NCBI GenBank assembly: GCA_031272195.1
Contig: JAISUF010000106.1
Location: forward strand, 1-34,607
Source: Propionibacteriaceae bacterium
Lineage (GTDB): Bacteria > Actinomycetota > Actinomycetes > Propionibacteriales > Propionibacteriaceae
DNA length: 34,607 nucleotides
Direction of reading: 5' to 3'
Shown one piece after another: positions 1 to 8,226 of this stretch. Position 1 is the first letter of the stretch. Each line of letters begins with the position of its first letter. The position numbers and the translations under genes are program-made. The notes under the pieces are model-generated. The model did no database searches. It was not told the origin of the DNA and was given only the letters and a program-made list of their open reading frames with translations.

Positions 1-489
1 CTGCTGGCCTACGCCATGGACGCCATCGCCATCGCCGCCCAGGCCATCGTCGGCCGCTATCTCGGAGCCTCCCAGCCCGGCGTGGTGCGGGCGCTGCTGC
101 GCCGCATGCTGGCCTGGGGCGTCGGCATCGGCGTCGCCGCCGGACTAGTCGTCTGGCTGGCCCATCCGCTCTACCTGGGCTGGTTCACGCCCGATTCGGC
201 CGTTCGCGCGCTGGCCGGGCAGGTGCTGGTCGTCTTCGCCCTGGTGACGCCCGTCAGCGGCGTCGTGTTCGTGCTTGACGGCGTCCTTATCGGCGCCGGC
301 GACGCCCGCTACCTGGCGGCGGCCTCGTTGATCAACCTGGTGGTCTATCTGCCGCTGGCCATCGCCGTCGCACTCACCGGCGCGGGCCTGTGGTGGCTGT
401 GGTTGGCCTACTGCGTCTTCATGGCCTCCCGCGGCACGACGCTGGCCCTGCGCGCCAAAGGCACCGCCTGGATGCGTTTGGGGGCCTGA
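1..489 (+). CDS. MATE-family efflux transporter, C-terminal part (5' end outside window)
   Basis: Frame is open to the left edge (LLAYAMDAIAIAAQAIVGRYLGA...); multiple TM helices and DinF/MATE-like IVGRYLGA...FDGVLIGAGDARYL-type motif (here LDGVLIGAGDARYL). Confidence 0.85.
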   Translation: MLAYAMDAIAIAAQAIVGRYLGASQPGVVRALLRRMLAWGVGIGVAAGLVVWLAHPLYLGWFTPDSAVRALAGQVLVVFALVTPVSGVVFVLDGVLIGAGDARYLAAASLINLVVYLPLAIAVALTGAGLWWLWLAYCVFMASRGTTLALRAKGTAWMRLGA

Positions 490-498
490 CGGGCTTGG

Positions 499-579
499 CG
501 AGTTCGGCGTTTGGTGTTTGTTTCCGATCACGACGATGGACGGCCACGGCATGACGACCTCCGATCCGTACAACGTGGA
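499..579 (+). pseudogene. Remnant of an SGNH hydrolase gene (fragment matching the 3' part of the intact gene at about 3335-3410)
   Basis: gtttggtgtttgtttccgatcacgacgatggacggccacggcatgacgacctccgatccgtacaacgtgg closely matches ctggtgtttgttccgatcacaacgatggatggccacggcattacgacttccgatccgtattacgtgg at 3342-3408, with one extra t causing a frameshift. Confidence 0.8.
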
Positions 580-1860
580 TCATGGCCCGAGCAGGGCTAG
601 CGGCACGACCGCCACGCCGTCGGAACTTCGGTAGGCGCGGGGACCCGTGGTCACGATCACCTTGTCGAGGAGGCGTGGGCCGATCTGCTCCCCGAGCCAG
701 TGCAAGTGCTTGGCGTCCTGCGGGTCGGGGACGGTGGCCAGCTTCACCTCGATGGCGACGACGCCCCGGTCGGCCCGCTCGACGATCACATCGATCTCGT
801 GGCGCCCGTCCTGCTGTCTGAGGTGCCCGACGCGGGCCTGGCAAGCCTCGGCGTATACCACTATGGATTGCACAGCCAGATGCTCGAACAATGGGCCCAA
901 CATCGAACCCGGCACGAGCGGGGAGCCGACGTGATCGGTGCCGGACAACACAGCCTCCCGGCCCAGCCCGAGCAAGCGGGCGGCCAGCGCGGGATCTGCG
1001 AGGAAGTGCTTGGGGGACACGGTCAGCCGCTTCAGAGCGTTCGCGGTGGGAACCCAGGCTTCGAGCGAATCCAGGACATACCCCCTGGCGAGGGTGTCAC
1101 GATAGACCAAGGTGGTGTCTCGTCCCGGCTTCTCGGATACCCCTGCCGTGGCTGCGTCGAGAATGCTGCTATAGCTCGTCGTTGTCGCCGTGGCCGCAGC
1201 GAAAGCCCGCAGCCACGCCATCAGGCTCGCCGGGCGGCGGACCCTGATACCTTGCTCGGCGAACTCCCGCTCAACCGTGTTGGCGATGTACCCGTCCACA
1301 GCCTCCGCGCGGAAGCGCTCGGAGAGACTCCGCAAGCCGGGGAAGCCCGAAGCGAAGATCTCGTCCACATAGTCCGCCAGACCGACCCGAGTCTCACCAT
1401 CCACCGCCGCACGGGAACCGGACAGGAACGCGCTGAGGGAAACGGACGCCTGGCCGATCCCGCGCTCGGCCACCGACAAGGGTCTCAGTCGCCTGGGAAC
1501 GATTCTGCCCGCCCCCGAGTGGATCGTCGCCGACTTCGGCGCGGCCGAACCGGCCAGAATGAAGGAACCCGCGGGGGCGCCGGCGTCCACCGCTCGGCGC
1601 ACTTGGTCCCAGCAGGGGGGATAGCGTTGCCACTCATCGATCAGAAGGGTGCCCTGCGGCTCCAGGTCGAAACCCGAAGCGGCGAACGCGGCCCTCTCCG
1701 CGTCCACGTCCAACCGAACCGTCCGATTCGCCCGTTGCGAGGCGGTGGCGGTCTTCCCCACCCCTTTCGCCCCGACCAGCGCGATGGCTGGAAGACCCGT
1801 CATGATGTCGTCCAACTCGTCGTCAATGATCCGCCGAACGTATCGCTGAGTGCTCGCCAT
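580..1860 (-). CDS. ATP-binding protein, AAA+ ATPase with DUF4143-like C-terminal region
   Basis: Walker A GAKGVGKTA, Walker B-like TLLIDEWQ, sensor-like FILAGSAAP, C-terminal DVIVERADRGVVAIEVKLA nuclease-fold-like motif typical of DUF4143 ATPases. Confidence 0.85.
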   Translation of the reverse strand: MASTQRYVRRIIDDELDDIMTGLPAIALVGAKGVGKTATASQRANRTVRLDVDAERAAFAASGFDLEPQGTLLIDEWQRYPPCWDQVRRAVDAGAPAGSFILAGSAAPKSATIHSGAGRIVPRRLRPLSVAERGIGQASVSLSAFLSGSRAAVDGETRVGLADYVDEIFASGFPGLRSLSERFRAEAVDGYIANTVEREFAEQGIRVRRPASLMAWLRAFAAATATTTSYSSILDAATAGVSEKPGRDTTLVYRDTLARGYVLDSLEAWVPTANALKRLTVSPKHFLADPALAARLLGLGREAVLSGTDHVGSPLVPGSMLGPLFEHLAVQSIVVYAEACQARVGHLRQQDGRHEIDVIVERADRGVVAIEVKLATVPDPQDAKHLHWLGEQIGPRLLDKVIVTTGPRAYRSSDGVAVVPLALLGP

Positions 1861-1867
1861 GAGTCTT

Positions 1868-1959
1868 ATCCTACAAGATCCACATCATTTAACCGTCACT
1901 CCCCACACATTCTAACCGGCAACTCACACATCATCTACCCGCCAATTTCCACATTCTGC
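1868..1959. repeat. Four-unit imperfect 23-bp tandem repeat immediately upstream of the ATPase gene
   Basis: Units 1868-1890, 1891-1913, 1914-1936, 1937-1959; minus-strand consensus ARATGATGTGKRARTTGNCGGTT with about 10 invariant columns. Confidence 0.75.
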
Positions 1960-2015
1960 GCGGCGTCGACGCCAGGCTCAGCCCTCCTCGCGGCGAACTC
2001 GGCCGGCGAATCAAT

Positions 2016-2040
2016 GTGACAGAAGAACCGGGATGTCACG
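2016..2040. repeat. Interspersed palindromic element copy A
   Basis: GTGACAGAAGAACCGGGATGTCACG; 23/25 match to the reverse complement of 16302-16326; GTGACA/TGTCAC arms. Confidence 0.7.
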
Positions 2041-2047
2041 TCAAGAT

Positions 2048-2110
2048 GGGTCCTTCTTCCCCCGAAGCGGGCCCTTCTTACTCAAGTTCGGGCCCTTTTC
2101 CCCTACCGTG
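2048..2110. repeat. Three-unit 21-bp imperfect tandem repeat with GGGCCC core
   Basis: gggtccttcttcccccgaagc / gggcccttcttactcaagttc / gggcccttttcccctaccgtg. Confidence 0.7.
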
Positions 2111-2131
2111 CCGCCGCGCCGCGCTGGGAAG

Positions 2132-3535
2132 ATGGCTGGCGTGAAGGGATATGGCAGACGCGCCCGCGAGTCAGGCGCCGCCGTCGTCGAATACGTCGGC
2201 GTGTGCGTTGTCGTGGTCGCGCTGGTCATAGCGGCGGCAGTCTCGGTTTCGGCAGGGGCGCCTTCTATCGCCGACAAGTTCACCTGTGCGATCATGCGGG
2301 CAATCGCCAACGTCGCCGGGCAGGCACCGCCGACCTGCGGCGATGGCACCGCGACGGAGACCACTGGGGATTCCCCCATTTCTGCAGCCGTGATCTCCGG
2401 CCCCGTCGAGGACGGCACATCGGATGTGACCGTCGCGGTGAACGTGCCGCCTGGCACATCGTGGACGGCCAGCGTCGACACCGGATACGCCTACACCACC
2501 AGTTTCGGGGATGGACCCGCCACCGCCACCATCCACCTGCCCGCCAATCCTGGCGACGACCGGACGACGAACGTCACGATCACCACCAGCGACGGGCAGC
2601 AGGTGACCGTCCCCATCGTCCAGCCCGGCGGAACTCAGAATTACGTGGCCCTCGGAGACTCCTACTCCGCCAGCCCAGGCGCGCTGATCGACGGGGAGCC
2701 GTGGTATTGGCCGTTCACGGGCGGGCTGCCCTACGACGACACGACCGGGGCCGAAGACTGTCTCCGCGCCGACGGAGCCTACCCCCGCCAACTGGCCGAC
2801 GGGGCCATCGCCAGTACGTCGGGCTCGGTGCCGTCGTTGAGCATGTCGTCTGGCTTCTACTCCTGCACAGGGGCAACGTGGGACGGCGGAGACGGCCAAG
2901 GCGGCGTCCAGGCGCAACTCCAGCAAGGCGCGGCCGATCTCGCCAACGCGGACATCGTCTCGCTCAGCCTTGGCGGCAACGACATCGGGTTCTCCGGCAC
3001 GGTCAAAGCCTGCATCTTCGACCCTGACGCGATCACCTTCGGCTCAACCAAGTGCGCGGACGCCATCGCGACAGCCAACGACAAGATCGCCCACGAGCTT
3101 CCAGATCGGCTGACTACGGCCTACAACGCCGCCCTTGACGCCGCGCCGAACGCCACCATCTACGTCACGGGTTATCCACCAGTGGTCGCCAAAGACGACC
3201 CCGTGGACAAGTTCGGCTTCGTGCCCCACGATGAAGAAGTCGAAGCTTCCGCCGATCTGATCGACAATCTCAACGACACCATCAAGGAGACGGTGGACGC
3301 GGTCAACGCGGAGAGGGAGGCCAACGGTGAGCCCGGGCGTCTGGTGTTTGTTCCGATCACAACGATGGATGGCCACGGCATTACGACTTCCGATCCGTAT
3401 TACGTGGGCGTGACCGAGTCGGTGCTGAATATGCCGATCCCCCGGGTTCAGGATGCGGCCTACCACCCCGACGACGACGGTTCGCAGGCGCAGGGCGAGA
3501 GTTTGGCCGGCTATATGCTGGGTGAGACGCCGTAG
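2132..3535 (+). CDS. SGNH/GDSL hydrolase with N-terminal Flp/TadE-type prepilin-like leader
   Basis: Block I YVALGDSYSAS, SLGGNDIGFSG, C-terminal AYHPDDDGSQAQGE; N-terminus ARESG^AAVVEYVGVCVVVVALVIAAAV. Start taken at ATG 2132; the ORF track start 2033 would translate the 21-bp repeats. Confidence 0.85.
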   Translation: MAGVKGYGRRARESGAAVVEYVGVCVVVVALVIAAAVSVSAGAPSIADKFTCAIMRAIANVAGQAPPTCGDGTATETTGDSPISAAVISGPVEDGTSDVTVAVNVPPGTSWTASVDTGYAYTTSFGDGPATATIHLPANPGDDRTTNVTITTSDGQQVTVPIVQPGGTQNYVALGDSYSASPGALIDGEPWYWPFTGGLPYDDTTGAEDCLRADGAYPRQLADGAIASTSGSVPSLSMSSGFYSCTGATWDGGDGQGGVQAQLQQGAADLANADIVSLSLGGNDIGFSGTVKACIFDPDAITFGSTKCADAIATANDKIAHELPDRLTTAYNAALDAAPNATIYVTGYPPVVAKDDPVDKFGFVPHDEEVEASADLIDNLNDTIKETVDAVNAEREANGEPGRLVFVPITTMDGHGITTSDPYYVGVTESVLNMPIPRVQDAAYHPDDDGSQAQGESLAGYMLGETP

Positions 3536-3550
3536 CCGAGGAGACATCGT

Positions 3551-4270
3551 ATGCGTTCCAAGCCAATTCTGTTCGGCGCTGTCGCGGTTGTTGTGGTGTT
3601 CGTCGCGGCGGCCGTCGTGTTGTCGTTCACGGTGCTTCGGGAACAGCCGGACGTCCCGACGGTGCCCGTGCAGACGGTGGCTGTCGTTCCGACGGCGACC
3701 CCTGGCAGCTACAAGGCGGCGCAGTGGGCGAATCCGATCAACATCGGGACGCCTATGTGGGAGGCGACCGCGGACGGCGTCACGGTGGCGTTGTTCTTCA
3801 TGGGCGAAGACACATCCATCGCCGACTCCCACTCGGTTTCGGACGAGACCGGCAAGCCGATTGTGGAGAAGGGCGATCCGATCGCGTATCTCAACATGGT
3901 CGTGACCAACAACAGCGACAAGACCATCTATCCGGCAAGGACCGGGCCGGAGATGTGGGCTTCCACCGTCGACCCGGAGTATGCGCAAAGCCTCACCAAC
4001 GTGGTGCCGTATTCTTCGAAGCAGTGGGCCGCCCACGGCATTTACGACGAGATCGAGCGCCGCGACGCCGGGAATGTCAACAAGGATGGTTTTGGTTTTC
4101 CGCTGGCCGCCGGCGAGTCGTTCTCCATCGGCGGGGCGGTGCCGTTGAAGTACGGGCGCGACTTCCAGTTCATGCCGAAGGTCGTGCTTTACCCCTCCGC
4201 AGACGCCTTGATGGGGTCGTACGTGGCGCCGTTCGACAAGATCCAGCTCTACACCTTCCCGCCCGCCTGA
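3551..4270 (+). CDS. Hypothetical membrane-anchored extracytoplasmic protein
   Basis: 239 aa with N-terminal TM helix and TP-rich linker; GAGGAGA RBS; 15 nt downstream of the SGNH hydrolase stop. Confidence 0.75.
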   Translation: MRSKPILFGAVAVVVVFVAAAVVLSFTVLREQPDVPTVPVQTVAVVPTATPGSYKAAQWANPINIGTPMWEATADGVTVALFFMGEDTSIADSHSVSDETGKPIVEKGDPIAYLNMVVTNNSDKTIYPARTGPEMWASTVDPEYAQSLTNVVPYSSKQWAAHGIYDEIERRDAGNVNKDGFGFPLAAGESFSIGGAVPLKYGRDFQFMPKVVLYPSADALMGSYVAPFDKIQLYTFPPA

Positions 4271-4279
4271 CCGTCCCCA

Positions 4280-4297
4280 TGTCACGTGCCCATGACA
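4280..4297. repeat. TGTCA...TGACA dyad downstream of the 239-aa protein gene
   Basis: TGTCACGTGCCCATGACA in the sequence catgtcacgtgcccatgacacgtgg. Confidence 0.4.
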
Positions 4298-4320
4298 CGT
4301 GGCGGGTGGGCGAAACCGTG

Positions 4321-5301
4321 TCAGTCTTCGGTCAGGGTTACCTCGACGCCGCCGATGGCGGTCGAGGAGAGGTTGTAGAGGAAGGCCAGGAGGGTGCCCA
4401 GGGCTGTGACAATGACTACGTTGATGACGCTGACCAGGGAGGTGATGCCGAGGACTTTGTTAGCCGAGACGTAGTCGCGGATGTCCCACTGCTGGGTGTC
4501 GGCGCTGCTGGTGATGATGTTGCGGACGAAATCGTTGACCGAGTCGAACAGGCCGGACGCCTCGATCACCTCCCAGGCGGCGTAGACCGCCACGAACATC
4601 ATGATGCCGAAGGCGATGGAGAACAGGAACGTCACTTTCATCACCGACCACGGGTCGATGCGCGAGATCCGCAGGTGGGCGCGGCGCGGCCCGGAGCGGG
4701 AGCGCTTCTTGGCGGCCGGCAAGACTTCGACGGCCGGCCCGCCGGTGCGCGTCGGCTCCGGGTCGACGAAGACCGGGGCCGACTTGGGCGGTGTCGGAAC
4801 GGCCTGCGGGACGGGCGTCGGCACCGGGGCGGGCGCGGGCGTCGGCACCAGCGCCTTGCCGGACGGCGCGGACGGCTTGACGGGTTGCTGGGCGGGAACG
4901 CCCGCAGGCCGCTTGGACGGCGCCTTGGCCGTCGGCGTCGAGGCCGGGGCGGGAGCCTTGGCGGGCGCGGCGGCGGGAGCTGAAGTCTTGGCGCTCGGGG
5001 CGGCCGGTGGCGGCGTCTGGGAACGGCCCAAGTCGACGGTTGGACGGCCGGCGCCCTGGCGCAGGAACTTGCTGACGAAACCACCCCGGCGGACCGGCGT
5101 CTCGACCACCGGGGCCAACTGGTCGGCAGTCGGCGCGGCGCCGGGGGCGCGCACCGCCGGCGGGGCCGGAAGGACGGGCTTCGGCTTGGGCGCGGGACTC
5201 TTCGGCACGACGGGTGTGGCGTCCAGTTCGGGCATCGGCCCCTCGGCCGGGATACGGGGCAGTTTGACGACTGTGTCAGCCCAGTCTTCGCTCACTGTCA
5301 T
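4321..5301 (-). CDS. DUF3566 domain-containing transmembrane protein
   Basis: Pro/Ala-rich N-terminus followed by LRISRIDPWSVMKVTFLFSIAFGIMMFVAVYAAWEV...; located directly downstream of gyrA as in many Actinomycetota. Confidence 0.9.
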   Translation of the reverse strand: MTVSEDWADTVVKLPRIPAEGPMPELDATPVVPKSPAPKPKPVLPAPPAVRAPGAAPTADQLAPVVETPVRRGGFVSKFLRQGAGRPTVDLGRSQTPPPAAPSAKTSAPAAAPAKAPAPASTPTAKAPSKRPAGVPAQQPVKPSAPSGKALVPTPAPAPVPTPVPQAVPTPPKSAPVFVDPEPTRTGGPAVEVLPAAKKRSRSGPRRAHLRISRIDPWSVMKVTFLFSIAFGIMMFVAVYAAWEVIEASGLFDSVNDFVRNIITSSADTQQWDIRDYVSANKVLGITSLVSVINVVIVTALGTLLAFLYNLSSTAIGGVEVTLTED

Positions 5302-5345
5302 CCTCCTCGTTGTGCGCCTCCCGCGAGGCTAGCGTAACGGTATCG

Positions 5346-5385
5346 GACTTGACTGAGAGAGTTATGAGACCCTCTCAGCCAAGTC
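5346..5385 (-). terminator. Hairpin between gyrA and the DUF3566 gene (possible terminator or processing site)
   Basis: gacttgactgagag (5346-5359) versus ctctcagccaagtc (5372-5385): 14-bp inverted repeat with one G.T-type mismatch and a 12-nt loop; no clear U tract. Confidence 0.5.
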
Positions 5386-5391
5386 TTCGGG

Positions 5392-8088
5392 TCATTCGGC
5401 CAAGTCCGAGCCCGTTTCCGGCCGTTGGTCGGCGTCCTCCGCAGAGGTCTCGGCAGAGCCTGTCGCAGACGCCTCCAGAACGTCGCCCTGGCCTGTCCCG
5501 GCCGCGCCCGCCGCGCCCGCCGCGCCGTCGTCCGGCGCCGAAACGACTTCGGCCTCGTCGTCATCGTCGGTCTCCGGGTTGAGGGCGATGACGGAGACGG
5601 CGTCGTCGTCGGCCACTGCGACGAACTTGACGCCCATCGTGTCGCGCCCCTTGGCCGGCACCTCGCCGACCGCCGAGCGGATCACCTGGCCGGAGGTCTT
5701 GATGGCGATCACCTCGTCCTCCTCGCGGACCACCAGCCCGCCGACCAGCGAGCCGCGGTCCTCGTTCAACTTCATCGCTTTGATGCCGAGGCCGCCTCGG
5801 CCCTGCAGGCGGTATTCGCTGACGGCTGTGCGCTTGGCGAAGCCGCCGTCGGTGACGGTGAAGACGAAGCGGTCGTCCTCGGGCATGTCGTCGCCGATCA
5901 CCGACATCGACAGCAGCTCGTCGCCGGGGCGGAACTTCATGCCGGTGACGCCCGACGTCGCCCGCCCAATTGGCCGCAACTGCTCGTCGTCGGCCGAGAA
6001 GCGGATGGCCTGGCCTTTGCGCGAGATCAACAGCACGTCGTCCAGCGGTGAGCAGATCGCCGCCCCGATCAGCTCGTCGTCGTCGGAGCGGAAGTTGACG
6101 GCGATGACGCCGGCCTGGCGCGGCGAGTCGTAGGCCCGCAGCTCGGTCTTCTTGACCAGGCCGTGTTTGGTGGCCAGCAGCAGATAGGGGGCGTCGTCGT
6201 AGGAGTGCAGCGTCAGCACTTGGGCGATGCGCTCGTCGGGCTGGAACGACAGCAGCCCGGCGACGTGCCCGCCTTTGGCGTCGCGCCCGGCCTCCGGCAG
6301 CTGCCAGACTTTCGCGCGGTAGACCCGTCCCAGGTTGGTGAAGAACAGGATCCACTGGTGGTTGGTGGTGGCGAACAGGTGCTCCACCTCGTCGTCGGCC
6401 CGCAGCGCCGCCCCCTTGACGCCCTTGCCGCCGCGCTTCTGCGTGCGGTACTGGTCGGTGCGGGTGCGTTTGGCGTAACCGCCTCGGGTGATCGTGACGA
6501 CCATGTCGTCGTCGGGTATGAGGTCTTCGTCGGACAGGTCTCCGTCGGCCGAGACGATCCGTGTGCGGCGGTCCTCGCCGTACTTCTCGACGATCTCGGC
6601 CAGCTCCTCGGAGATGATCCGGCGCTGGCGCTCCGGCTTGGCCAAGATGTCGTTCAACTCGGCGATGTCGGCCTCCAAAGCGGCCAGCCGGTCCATGATC
6701 TGCTGGATCTCCATGGCGGCCAGGCGGCGCAACTGGGTGTCGAGGATGTAGCGGGCCTGGACGTCGTCGATCCCGAGCAGCTCCATCAGGCCGACGCGGG
6801 CCACCTCGGCGTCGCGCGAGCCGCGGATCAGCGCGATCACCTCGTCGAGCATGTTGAGGGCTTTGGCCAGGCCGCGCAGCAGGTGGGCCGTCTTCTCCTT
6901 CTCGGCCAGCCGGTAGGCGGTGCGGCGCTGGATGACCGACACCTGGTGGCGCACCCAGTAGCGGATGAACTGGTCCAGCCGCAGCGTGCGCGGCACGTCG
7001 TCCACCAAGGCCAGCATGTTGCAGCCGAAGGTGTCCTGAAGGGCGGTGTGCTTGTAGAGGTTGTTGATGACGACGCGGGCCACGGCGTCGCGCTTCAACG
7101 TGATGACGAGGCGCTGGCCGGTGCGGCCCGACGAGTCGTCGCGGATGTCGGCGATGCCGCTCAGCTTGCCGGCTTTGACCAGCGAGGCGATGCGCTCGGC
7201 CAGGTTATCCGGGTTGCACATGTGCGGCAGCTCGGTGGCGACCAGCGTGGTGCGGCCTTTGGCGTCTTCCTCGATGTTGATGACGGCCCGCATGATGACC
7301 GACCCGCGCCCGGTGCGATAGGCGTCCTCGATGCCTTTGCGGCCGACGATCAGCGCGCCGTTGGGGAAGTCGGGGCCTTTGATCCGCTGCATGGCCGCCT
7401 CGAGCAGCTCCTCGCGGGTCGCCTCGGGGTTGTCGAGATACCACTGGACGGCGTCGGCCACCTCGCGCAGGTTGTGGGTCGGGATGTTGGTGGCCATGCC
7501 GACGGCGATGCCGGTCGAGCCGTTGACCAGCAGGTTCGGGAAGCGGGCCGGCAGGACGGTCGGCTCGACGTCCTTGTTGTCGTAGTTGGGCTGGAAGTCG
7601 ACGGTGTCCTCGGCGATATCGCGGACCATCTCCATCGACAGCGGCGCCATCTTGCACTCGGTGTAGCGCATTGCGGCGGCCGGGTCGTTGCCGGGGGAGC
7701 CGAAGTTGCCCTGGCCGGACACCAGCGGCGCCCGCATCACCCACTTCTGGGCCAGCCTGACCAGGGTGTCGTAGATAGCCGAGTCGCCGTGCGGGTGGAA
7801 GCGGCCCATCACATCGCCGACGATGCGCGAGCACTTGTTCCAGCCCCGGTCGGGACGGTAGCCGCCGTCGTACATGGCGTACAGCACGCGCCGGTGCACG
7901 GGTTTGAGGCCGTCGCGCACATCGGGCAGGGCCCGGCCGACGATGACGCTCATCGCGTAGTCGAGGTAGGAGCGGGAGATCTCCTCCTTCAGCTCCACCT
8001 CCTCGACCTTGCCGATGGTCGGGGCCAGCGTCGTGACTTCGGCCTCGGCCTCGGCGGCCGTGTCCTCGGTGTCGTCGAATTCGCTCAT
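5392..8088 (-). CDS. gyrA: DNA gyrase subunit A
   Basis: [50 protein letters not shown], GyrA box-like QKRGGKG. Start set at MSEFDDTED (8088) rather than the longer ORF. Confidence 0.97.
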   Translation of the reverse strand: MSEFDDTEDTAAEAEAEVTTLAPTIGKVEEVELKEEISRSYLDYAMSVIVGRALPDVRDGLKPVHRRVLYAMYDGGYRPDRGWNKCSRIVGDVMGRFHPHGDSAIYDTLVRLAQKWVMRAPLVSGQGNFGSPGNDPAAAMRYTECKMAPLSMEMVRDIAEDTVDFQPNYDNKDVEPTVLPARFPNLLVNGSTGIAVGMATNIPTHNLREVADAVQWYLDNPEATREELLEAAMQRIKGPDFPNGALIVGRKGIEDAYRTGRGSVIMRAVINIEEDAKGRTTLVATELPHMCNPDNLAERIASLVKAGKLSGIADIRDDSSGRTGQRLVITLKRDAVARVVINNLYKHTALQDTFGCNMLALVDDVPRTLRLDQFIRYWVRHQVSVIQRRTAYRLAEKEKTAHLLRGLAKALNMLDEVIALIRGSRDAEVARVGLMELLGIDDVQARYILDTQLRRLAAMEIQQIMDRLAALEADIAELNDILAKPERQRRIISEELAEIVEKYGEDRRTRIVSADGDLSDEDLIPDDDMVVTITRGGYAKRTRTDQYRTQKRGGKGVKGAALRADDEVEHLFATTNHQWILFFTNLGRVYRAKVWQLPEAGRDAKGGHVAGLLSFQPDERIAQVLTLHSYDDAPYLLLATKHGLVKKTELRAYDSPRQAGVIAVNFRSDDDELIGAAICSPLDDVLLISRKGQAIRFSADDEQLRPIGRATSGVTGMKFRPGDELLSMSVIGDDMPEDDRFVFTVTDGGFAKRTAVSEYRLQGRGGLGIKAMKLNEDRGSLVGGLVVREEDEVIAIKTSGQVIRSAVGEVPAKGRDTMGVKFVAVADDDAVSVIALNPETDDDDEAEVVSAPDDGAAGAAGAAGTGQGDVLEASATGSAETSAEDADQRPETGSDLAE

Positions 8089-8226
8089 TGTCTGCTCCAC
8101 CTTCTCGTTTCGCGTCCGGCCGCGGCCTGGGCGGCGGCCCTCGCGCCACGGTTGTCCGCGTCCACCTCTTGCCCGGCGCTCCAAGCTTCGCCAGGCGATG
8201 CCGGGATGACGCCGCTGCCCGTCGTT

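Noticed and set aside
700-2019. 439-aa plus-strand ORF
   Set aside because: Antisense of the first ATPase gene, no recognisable motif.
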